A stretch of 13,979 bases of DNA from positions 1 to 13,979 of the forward strand of contig CAZPVB010000095.1 of assembly GCA_964589855.1 (NCBI GenBank). Direction: 5' to 3'. Below, piece after piece: positions 1-6,342 of the stretch. Source of the stretch: SKVR01 sp964589855 (lineage in GTDB: Bacteria > Bacteroidota > Bacteroidia > Bacteroidales > UBA7960). The notes beneath the pieces were generated by a model. The model was not told the origin of the DNA. It saw only the letters and a program-made list of their open reading frames with translations, and searched no databases. Made by a program: the position numbers and the translations under genes. Position 1 is the stretch's first letter. Each line of letters opens with the position of its first letter.

Positions 1-1892
1 ACTTCAATTTTAAAATAGTAATCGAGTGCTTCTTCGTATCTTTCCAGGTATATCAGACATTGCCCAATATTGGCCTGAATTTTCAGATCATCGGGTTTTT
101 GTTTCTCGGCTTGTCTGTAATACAAAAGTGCCTGCGACCAATTATTGAGGTATTTGGAACAAAATGCCATTTTTTGTACAATCCATAATCTGTTTGTTTC
201 AATCAGATCAGCCCTTTTGTAATAGTCGAGCGCATTCTCAAAATCTCCGGTTTTTTCGTAGCAATAAGCAATTTTCTCAAACAATTCCACATTGCTGCTT
301 TCCCTTTCCAGCAAAGAAATGAATATTTTCAGTGCATAATTATAGAATTTTTTATCGAAATAAAACTCAGCTATATTTCTAACAGTTCTGCTGTCAGACA
401 TCAGCTTCTGAATGAAAGGATTCTCGAAAACATCTGGGTCATACAGGAACACATCTTCAAATTCATTTTTCCAGGGATGTAGTTTGTAAAACCGGTAAAG
501 ATCCTGGAAATATTGAGTATAAATGCTTTTTACCTTGGCAAAATCATTGATCAGTCCTTCCCCTTTTTCTATCTCTGATAAACTTTCCATTTCGGCAGAA
601 GTCATTTTCATCAGGGCATTCCGTTGATCTTCGGGTATCATTCCTAAATTTATACTGAATGAATATTTATCACTGTTGCACATAAAATGAGTTTCCTCAA
701 TGCGTTTTACCAAAGGGGTAAGATCCAATTCGCTGTTTTGAGGTTTGAGAAAAGGCTGGATATATTGATTTTGATGGTAAAACGGCAAAAACCAATTGCT
801 TATTTTATGAAAAAACGGGTAATTTTTCAATTGAGAAAAAGCGCTCATAAAAACATCCATACCTTCCATCTGCATTTCTGTAAATTCCTGAAGTTTATCA
901 AGCAAATCAGGTGCATCTTCAAAAACAGTTTCCCAGTCAGGGTTTTTTTCTTCCCCAAATTCATCTTTAAAAATATTTTCCAGGTCTAATTTTTGTTCAA
1001 TTTTCGGCCGGATTCTCGACATTCTTGGTAGTATGTCTTCTTTCCATTTCTTACTCACTCTTTCAGTTTCTCTGGTTTTGGTAAACTGAATCAGTATGGT
1101 TTCAATATTTCTTTCAATATTATCGAATGTTTTCAGTTGCTTCACCACTTCTTCCAGGGCTGGATAAAGCTGGTAGCGATTATGATATTTCAAAAAAGCA
1201 AAAAACAGACCTACCAAAGCTCTTTGCCACACATAATTTTCTTTCTCCAATACAAAATGAGCAAGCAACTGAAATTTACCCACATCAAAATACCGGAGCA
1301 AACTTAATGTAAGAGCACTTACAATCAAACTTTTATCGTACCAATACAATTGCCTGGATTTGCATACAGAATTTAAAAGTTGATTTTCTGATTCTGTATA
1401 TTTATCGGCAAGCCAGATAATATTAAAGACCTTAACCAGCGCCTCTTCTCTTGATATCTCAGCTTGACCTCCTTCGATTTTTATTCCCTGCAGAAGCCCG
1501 GACAGTTCATTGTTAAACGTAAGCACCTCAAGATATGCGATGGCTTCTTTTCTCTCCAACCGCTGACTTCTTTCCAATTGTTTTTTTACGGCATGTACAT
1601 TGTCGGAAGAATTATCCGTAAGGATCACTTCTGTAAGTTCGTCGGAAATTTCGAGCAGGTCGCGCAGCAGATAGTTATAAATTTTATACCTTTCGGGGTC
1701 TTTGTATTCACCAAAAGAATGTTTCAGAATATTCTCATAGGTATTCCTGTGTTTTTCAATCCTTTCTGAAAAAAACTCTTTCCCTGATTCTTCAATCAGT
1801 GTTTCGATATCACTAAAAACATTCCACAACTTGTGCTGATGAATTCCTTTAAAAATATTTTTATGGGTGTCAATGATGGTTTTTTTTTGCAT
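1..1892 (-). CDS. TPR-repeat protein, 3' end outside the window (partial)
   Basis: Reading the minus strand from an ATG at 1892 gives 630 uninterrupted codons that run off the left edge, so the C-terminus is missing. The first ~530 residues are charged, mostly helical sequence without a motif I can name, containing an aromatic patch (FFHKISNWFLPF) near the middle. From about residue 534 onward the sequence becomes clear tetratricopeptide repeats: ~534-567 (AYCYEKTGDFENALDYYKRA), ~568-601 (FCSKYLNNWSQALLYYRQAE) and ~602 to the edge (IGQCLIYLERYEEALDYY), each with the usual G/Y/A spacing. There is no signal peptide or membrane segment, so it is probably cytoplasmic. TPRs mediate protein-protein contacts; the partner is unknown. 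Similar long TPR proteins with a poorly characterised N-terminal half occur widely in Bacteroidota (family knowledge). It is alone on its strand, 216 bp downstream of the metallophosphoesterase gene, with a weak promoter candidate just upstream. The function is not recognised. Confidence 0.85.
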   Translation of the reverse strand, partial: MQKKTIIDTHKNIFKGIHQHKLWNVFSDIETLIEESGKEFFSERIEKHRNTYENILKHSFGEYKDPERYKIYNYLLRDLLEISDELTEVILTDNSSDNVHAVKKQLERSQRLERKEAIAYLEVLTFNNELSGLLQGIKIEGGQAEISREEALVKVFNIIWLADKYTESENQLLNSVCKSRQLYWYDKSLIVSALTLSLLRYFDVGKFQLLAHFVLEKENYVWQRALVGLFFAFLKYHNRYQLYPALEEVVKQLKTFDNIERNIETILIQFTKTRETERVSKKWKEDILPRMSRIRPKIEQKLDLENIFKDEFGEEKNPDWETVFEDAPDLLDKLQEFTEMQMEGMDVFMSAFSQLKNYPFFHKISNWFLPFYHQNQYIQPFLKPQNSELDLTPLVKRIEETHFMCNSDKYSFSINLGMIPEDQRNALMKMTSAEMESLSEIEKGEGLINDFAKVKSIYTQYFQDLYRFYKLHPWKNEFEDVFLYDPDVFENPFIQKLMSDSRTVRNIAEFYFDKKFYNYALKIFISLLERESSNVELFEKIAYCYEKTGDFENALDYYKRADLIETNRLWIVQKMAFCSKYLNNWSQALLYYRQAEKQKPDDLKIQANIGQCLIYLERYEEALDYYFKIE

Positions 1893-1929
1893 AAAAAGCG
1901 ATCAGTTTTATAATAGTAAAACCTTAAAG

Positions 1930-1960
1930 TGAAAATAAATCCCTTTCCGGAAAAACCCAA
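1930..1960 (-). promoter_or_regulatory. Weak Bacteroidota-type promoter candidate for the TPR gene
   Basis: On the minus strand a GTTG (-33-like; TTG at 1958-1960) is followed after 20 nt by TATTTTCA (1930-1937), which approximates the TAnnTTTG -7 box. Initiation would fall about 30 nt before the ATG at 1892. Two positions deviate from consensus, so this is only a candidate. Confidence 0.3.
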
Positions 1961-2032
1961 CGGATTATTCAGTGAGTAGTTCTTGCTTTACAGGGTTATA
2001 CAAAATATAAGATATTTCTACCTTTCTTTGTT

Positions 2033-2046
2033 CAATAAATTTATTG
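2033..2046. repeat. 14-bp perfect palindrome caataaatttattg
   Basis: A fully self-complementary AT-rich 14-mer lies about 60 nt beyond the metallophosphoesterase stop codon. It has no GC core and no adjoining T-run, so it is a poor intrinsic terminator. It could be a protein-binding site or chance in AT-rich DNA. Confidence 0.3.
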
Positions 2047-2108
2047 TATGGATAACTGATCTACAGGATAAAGCAGCACAGTTACAAACGCAAAGTTGCA
2101 CAGAAGGT

Positions 2109-2975
2109 TTATATAACAATACGTTTAGCAGTTTCAAGGTCTTTCAGATGAAAACTTATCACTGCAAGTTGGGGTCCTTCATAGGCAGCTGAGATCAACT
2201 TTGTTCTGTTAATCTCATCACTCCACTTTCCTGTTATCCTGGAGGATTCGTGAATATGCCCGTGCAAACAGAGATAAGGCTGACGATCCTCAATAAATTT
2301 TTTAATGGCTACGCTGCCCACGTGCACATCTATATTGCCTTCAGGTGTTTTTACATCATCTAATGCTGCCCGGTCGAGCAAAGTTTTATAAGGGGGTGAA
2401 TGAAATAGACAGATCATATTATTCGTATCATGGAGATGGGTCAAAGTATTGAGATCTTCCCGGATAGTATCAGACAAATATTCATTTTTATCATTAAAAG
2501 TTTTAAAACCATCGGATGGGTTTATGCATCCTGGTTTTATCTCATCCCTGACAATATCATATTTTTCCCAGTCTTTCAGAAGAAAAGGAGTGGGAGGCAC
2601 ATAAGAATATCCCAATACTTTATAAGAACCTAAATCAATAACCTTCCCCTGAATATAATTCCACAAACCCTTCTCATGAAATTCCAAAAGTATTTGTTCG
2701 GCAATACGCGGATCATCATTTCCCATGATGATAAAGATGTGTGGGTAATCCTCACCCATAGCGTTTTTTACCCTGGAGAAATTCTTTACCAGGAAATCCG
2801 TTACGAAATCAGATTTATTTTCACCTGCTCTGAAGCTATGCAAAACACTGGAAGGCAACAAATCGCCGCCCATGAATACTGCAAAAGGTTTTTCCTTTTC
2901 AATTAGGTTAAAAAGTTTTTCGTACCTGTTTATTTTACCATGAAGGTCAGACACAAACAAACACTTGTCATTCAT
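2109..2975 (-). CDS. Calcineurin-like metallophosphoesterase
   Basis: The 288-residue protein carries the dinuclear-metal phosphoesterase motifs in order: D10-x-H12 (VSDLHG), G37-D38 (GGDLLP), G85-N86-D87-D88, H192 (LFHSPP) and G239-H240-x-H242 (HGHIH). These would bind two divalent metals and cleave a phosphomono- or diester; the substrate cannot be read from the sequence. The third motif is GNDD, not GNH[D/E], so the usual proton-donor histidine is an aspartate. Small phosphodiesterases with GNCD at this spot exist (YfcE/MJ0936 type), so activity need not be lost. There is no signal peptide, so it is cytoplasmic. The ATG at 2975 lies 14 nt after the transporter stop codon, so the two genes are very likely co-transcribed. 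This suggests, but does not show, action on something linked to the imported substrate. Confidence 0.9.
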   Translation of the reverse strand: MNDKCLFVSDLHGKINRYEKLFNLIEKEKPFAVFMGGDLLPSSVLHSFRAGENKSDFVTDFLVKNFSRVKNAMGEDYPHIFIIMGNDDPRIAEQILLEFHEKGLWNYIQGKVIDLGSYKVLGYSYVPPTPFLLKDWEKYDIVRDEIKPGCINPSDGFKTFNDKNEYLSDTIREDLNTLTHLHDTNNMICLFHSPPYKTLLDRAALDDVKTPEGNIDVHVGSVAIKKFIEDRQPYLCLHGHIHESSRITGKWSDEINRTKLISAAYEGPQLAVISFHLKDLETAKRIVI

Positions 2976-2989
2976 ACTTTTTTGAGTTG

Positions 2990-4663
2990 TTAAAAAGAAT
3001 CAAAGTCACCGTTGGGAAGAGTAAACGTATGTGCGTGCACTACATCGGGTTCTACATAAGAAATTTCTGAGGCATTACCGGTCTGAGAATTTTCTGATGG
3101 CTCATAATAAATCGGACCTTCTATTCCAAGCGGTAATCCAAGCCATATCCAGATAATAAAGATGGGAATCCGGGCAACCATAAATGCAATGGCATAAGGA
3201 AGCATCATTGAGATGAGCGTACCAATTCCTGCTGTTTTATCATACTTTTGCGCAAACACAATTACAAGTGGAAAATAGGGTAGTAAAGGAGTAAGGATAT
3301 TGGAATAGGAATCTCCGATACGGTATGCAGCCTGGGTCACCTCAGGAGAATATCCCATAAGCATAAGCATAGGCACAAAAATAGGAGCCAGCAATGCCCA
3401 CTTAGCGGAAGCACTTCCCATTACAAGATTAACCAGAGAAGAAATAAGGATAAAAGCAACCAGCAGTGGAATACCCGTAAACCCGATAGCATTTAAACCA
3501 TCCGATCCTTTTACGGCCAGAACACTTCCCAGGTTAGACCAATTGAAATAGGCAACAAACTGGGCTGCAACAAACGCTATAACAATATATAAACCCATTG
3601 TAGACATAGACTTGGCAGTCATATCAGAAACATCCTTATCAGATTTAATGGTTTTGGCAACAATTCCGTAAACAAGACCAGCAACAAAGAAAATAATGAA
3701 CATGATCGGTACAAGCGAATTGTAGAAAGGCTGAAAACTGGGAGATCCGGTATTAGGATCAATATCTCCCCTTAGTAAACCACTGGCAGGAACAACCATT
3801 GCGGCTATGAGCGCCAATAAGACCATAACAGAGACTAAAGACCATTTCAGCGCTTTTTTTTCTTTGGGGGTTACTTCATTATTTACCTCCATATCAACCA
3901 TTTCACCTGAGGGTTTGTATTCCCCTAAACGGGGCACAAGAATTTTTTCAGTAACCCATGTACCAGCAATTCCCACAATGGGAACCGACGCAGCCATAAT
4001 ATAATAATTAGAAAGTGGGTTGACCGTATAGGATGGATCAATAAGATTGGATGCTGGTTCGGTGAAAGCAGCGATCATGGGATCGAGACCTGTAGGCAGA
4101 AAGTTGGCGCCAAACCCACCCGATACCCCTGCAAAAGCAGCAGCAATGCCTGCCAGGGGATGTCTTCCCATACCTAAAAATAGTGCTGCACCCATGGGTA
4201 TCAGTACAACATAACCGGCATCAGCCGCCACAGAACTTACCATACCTGCCACCACAATTGAAAATGTGATCAGGTAATTGGGCACTTTCGATACAAAAAC
4301 CTTAAGAGCAACAGCAATCATACCTGTATGCTCAGCTACGCCAATACCAAGCATTACCACAAGTACCAAACCAAGCGGGGGGAAAGAAGCAAACACATCT
4401 ACCATACTGGTAAAAATCCTCTGAAAACCTTCCTTTGTCAACAGGTTTTGCACCAAAATAAACTCTTCAGCAGTCCCGGTGCCTGCTCCTGTACCTGGTT
4501 TGACCACAGATACACCACCAAAAATCCAGGATAGCAGCAATACCAATCCCATTAAAATAGCAAACAAGGTTACTGGTTGTGGAAGTTTATTTCCGAAAAT
4601 CTCTACTTTATCCAATAGTTTCTTAAAGAATCCGCTCCCGGCAGAATTATTATTGTCGCTCAT
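2990..4663 (-). CDS. AbgT-family transporter (aminobenzoyl-glutamate-type)
   Basis: The 557-residue polytopic membrane protein has a short hydrophilic N-terminus, then many hydrophobic segments (about 30-50, 93-115, 132-165, 167-190, 217-236, 273-295, 314-336, 354-376, 392-416, 422-436, 454-473 and 482-510). It carries AbgT-family stretches: SSVAADAGYVVLIPMGAALF (143-162), GGFGANFLPTGLDP (182-195), GSASAKWALLAPIF (416-429) and TQAAYRIGDSYSN (443-455). Characterised members import p-aminobenzoyl-glutamate (E. coli AbgT) or export sulfonamide-like folate antimetabolites (MtrF, YdaH); the sequence does not decide between them. It is longer than the ~500-residue family norm because of a ~45-residue hydrophilic C-terminal tail (GPIYYEPSEN onward). 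The ATG at 4661-4663 follows a consensus promoter by a ~40-nt leader. It is the first gene of an operon with the metallophosphoesterase; no AbgA/AbgB-type hydrolase is adjacent. Confidence 0.92.
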   Translation of the reverse strand: MSDNNNSAGSGFFKKLLDKVEIFGNKLPQPVTLFAILMGLVLLLSWIFGGVSVVKPGTGAGTGTAEEFILVQNLLTKEGFQRIFTSMVDVFASFPPLGLVLVVMLGIGVAEHTGMIAVALKVFVSKVPNYLITFSIVVAGMVSSVAADAGYVVLIPMGAALFLGMGRHPLAGIAAAFAGVSGGFGANFLPTGLDPMIAAFTEPASNLIDPSYTVNPLSNYYIMAASVPIVGIAGTWVTEKILVPRLGEYKPSGEMVDMEVNNEVTPKEKKALKWSLVSVMVLLALIAAMVVPASGLLRGDIDPNTGSPSFQPFYNSLVPIMFIIFFVAGLVYGIVAKTIKSDKDVSDMTAKSMSTMGLYIVIAFVAAQFVAYFNWSNLGSVLAVKGSDGLNAIGFTGIPLLVAFILISSLVNLVMGSASAKWALLAPIFVPMLMLMGYSPEVTQAAYRIGDSYSNILTPLLPYFPLVIVFAQKYDKTAGIGTLISMMLPYAIAFMVARIPIFIIWIWLGLPLGIEGPIYYEPSENSQTGNASEISYVEPDVVHAHTFTLPNGDFDSF

Positions 4664-4710
4664 ATTTTGTTTTATTGATAAACGAATAATTGATTTTTTT
4701 TTTGAGAAGT

Positions 4711-4741
4711 CAAAAATAAGTCATTCAAAATTACCCACAAA
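4711..4741 (-). promoter_or_regulatory. Consensus Bacteroidota promoter for the transporter/phosphoesterase operon
   Basis: On the minus strand, TTTG (4738-4741) is followed by exactly 19 nt and TATTTTTG (4711-4718). This matches the Bacteroidota primary-sigma consensus TTTG-N19-TAnnTTTG at every position. Transcription would start near 4704-4706, giving a leader of about 40 nt before the ATG at 4663. It is the clearest promoter in the window. Confidence 0.75.
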
Positions 4742-4836
4742 GGATTTATTGTCATTTTATTGATTATATTTTTTGGGAGTGAAAAAGAAATAAACATTTT
4801 ATGGGATAAGAACATTAAACTTTGGCAATTATAAAG

Positions 4837-4844
4837 TAAATTTG
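4837..4844 (+). promoter_or_regulatory. Putative -7 box for the tandem adenylate-kinase gene
   Basis: The octamer taaatttg matches TAnnTTTG and is followed by CGG, a common context for this box in Bacteroidota. No TTG/TTTG lies at the expected 19-21 nt upstream; a TTTG is present only 12 nt upstream. The promoter is therefore incomplete. It implies a leader of roughly 135 nt. Confidence 0.4.
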
Positions 4845-4986
4845 CGGTTCTGAAAAATTAAACTACATTTTTAATCCTTTAAACCATTTTATTCTTCGAT
4901 CATTGTGATTCTTTGGAATATTGGGGTTTTCGGAATTTGTTTTACATCAGAAGATACAATCGTCAAATCTGTAAACAAACCTAATT

Positions 4987-6159
4987 ATGCTTAATCTAAT
5001 CATGTTTGGACCTCCCGGAGCAGGAAAAGGAACACAATCCAAAATGCTCATGTCGCATTACAACCTCACTTACCTTTCTACAGGAGAATTGCTGCGGAAA
5101 GAGATACAAGAGGAAACCACCATCGGGAAAAAGGTAAAAGAACAAATAGAAGCCGGCGGTTTGGCAGACGACGAAACCATTGTAAAACTGATCAATAAAG
5201 TAATTCAAAATCAGGAAAGCAGCGATGGATACCTTTTTGATGGCTTTCCAAGAACATATGTACAGGCTTATATTTTAGACGGTTTGTTCATCAGACTGCA
5301 ACGATCTCTAACACGAATCTTTATTCTGGAGTTATCTGACGAAGAATGCACCAATCGTTTGCTACAGAGAGCAAAAGAGCAAAACAGAAAAGATGACAAC
5401 AAAGAGGTAATAAAAAAACGATTAACAGAATACCATGAAAAAACCCTTCCGCTTTTAGATTTTTACAAAAACACCGGATTGCTTACCTATATTGATGCCG
5501 GAGGCACTACGGAGGAAATTTTTAGCAGGATAAAGCATTATGTTGATGAAGATCTTAAAAAACAAACCATGAACCTGGTCATGTTTGGTTATCCGGGTGC
5601 CGGCATGACAACACAAGCGAACAAAATTGCCAGAGAATTTGAACTGACAACGATCTCAACAAGGGAATTGCTTCAGAAAGAGGTTGACGATAAAACTTCT
5701 ATAGGTGTTTTTGCCAAACCTTACATGGACAAGGGTTTGCTATTGCCCGATGAAATAGTGATCAGACTGATAGAAAGAAAACTTACAGAAACCTACGGCA
5801 ATAACCGGGGTTATATTTTTAAAGGATATCCCAGAACTCTTGTGCAGGCATATATCCTCGATGGAATTTTAAAAAAAATGGGAGAAACCATTAATCTTGT
5901 CATTAATTTGGACGTAAGCTATCTCGAACTTATGAAAAGACTCGATGAAAGAAGCCGAACCAAAAGAAAAATGCCCTATGACAGCAGCGCAACCAGAATC
6001 ATTGCCCGTTTGGAAGAACATGAAAAATACAGCGAAGAAGTCTTAAAATACTACAGAGAGCATAATCAGGTGATTGAAATTGATGGTGAAGGGATGATTG
6101 ATACGGTTTACGAAAGGATTAAAGAACCCATTAACAGGGCAATCAGAAGTTTAAGATAA
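4987..6159 (+). CDS. Tandem adenylate kinase: active N-terminal domain plus degenerate second domain
   Basis: The 390-residue protein is about twice the normal length of a short-LID adenylate kinase (ATP + AMP = 2 ADP). Domain 1 (1-~192) has an intact P-loop GPPGAGKGT (8-16, Lys14), STGELLR (31-37, AMP-site Arg37), DGFPRT (85-90), Q93 and a short LID ending R134-K-D-D with Arg145, so it should be active. Domain 2 (195-~386) restarts with MNLVMFG and clearly aligns, but its P-loop reads GYPGAGMTT (201-209, Lys replaced by Met207), the AMP-site Arg is Gln230 and DGFPRT is KGYPRT (279-284). Thr225, Arg283 and Gln287 equivalents remain. Loss of the P-loop Lys normally abolishes kinase activity, so domain 2 is probably a pseudokinase-like or regulatory module (inference). 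Both halves share the unusual QAYILDG, which favours internal duplication. Whether this is the cell's only adenylate kinase cannot be seen here. The ATG at 4987 directly precedes the P-loop strand, as in normal Adk. Confidence 0.9.
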   Translation: MLNLIMFGPPGAGKGTQSKMLMSHYNLTYLSTGELLRKEIQEETTIGKKVKEQIEAGGLADDETIVKLINKVIQNQESSDGYLFDGFPRTYVQAYILDGLFIRLQRSLTRIFILELSDEECTNRLLQRAKEQNRKDDNKEVIKKRLTEYHEKTLPLLDFYKNTGLLTYIDAGGTTEEIFSRIKHYVDEDLKKQTMNLVMFGYPGAGMTTQANKIAREFELTTISTRELLQKEVDDKTSIGVFAKPYMDKGLLLPDEIVIRLIERKLTETYGNNRGYIFKGYPRTLVQAYILDGILKKMGETINLVINLDVSYLELMKRLDERSRTKRKMPYDSSATRIIARLEEHEKYSEEVLKYYREHNQVIEIDGEGMIDTVYERIKEPINRAIRSLR

Positions 6160-6342
6160 TATAAAATAACTACATTGCCAAAAACTGCCTCAGTTCATGG
6201 TCAGTCACTAAACTCAAGTGGGTTAATATTGTTTGGGTTGAAGTCTTACAGCATTTTGATAACCAAAGATTTTACCTTGCCTGGTAATTGTATGAAAGAT
6301 AAGGATAAGACAAAAAGGAAATCAGACGTTAGGTGAAAAAAA

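Larger units (their letters stand above)
4664..4986. other. Divergent intergenic region, transporter operon / adk-like gene
   Basis: This 323-bp AT-rich stretch separates two divergent genes. The left part holds the minus-strand consensus promoter (4711-4741). The middle holds a plus-strand -7 box at 4837-4844. The remaining ~140 nt to the ATG at 4987 would be a leader for the kinase gene; I see no riboswitch, strong hairpin or credible small ORF in it. Confidence 0.6.

Noticed and set aside
687..1769. Several plus-strand open frames of 60-100 codons (for example 687-989 and 1464-1769).
   Set aside because: They are antisense to the 630-codon TPR reading frame, have low-complexity Phe/Lys-rich translations and no recognisable domain or start signal.
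5569..6159. Internal translation start at Met195 yielding the second kinase domain alone.
   Set aside because: The methionine matches the natural N-terminus of an Adk domain, but no ribosome-binding site or promoter precedes it; it is more simply the relic of the duplication.
6160..6342. Rho-independent terminator between the convergent kinase and carboxypeptidase genes.
   Set aside because: Only short or wobble-containing hairpins were found (for example ttacc/ggtaa, and aactcaa with ttgggtt), none followed by a T-run.
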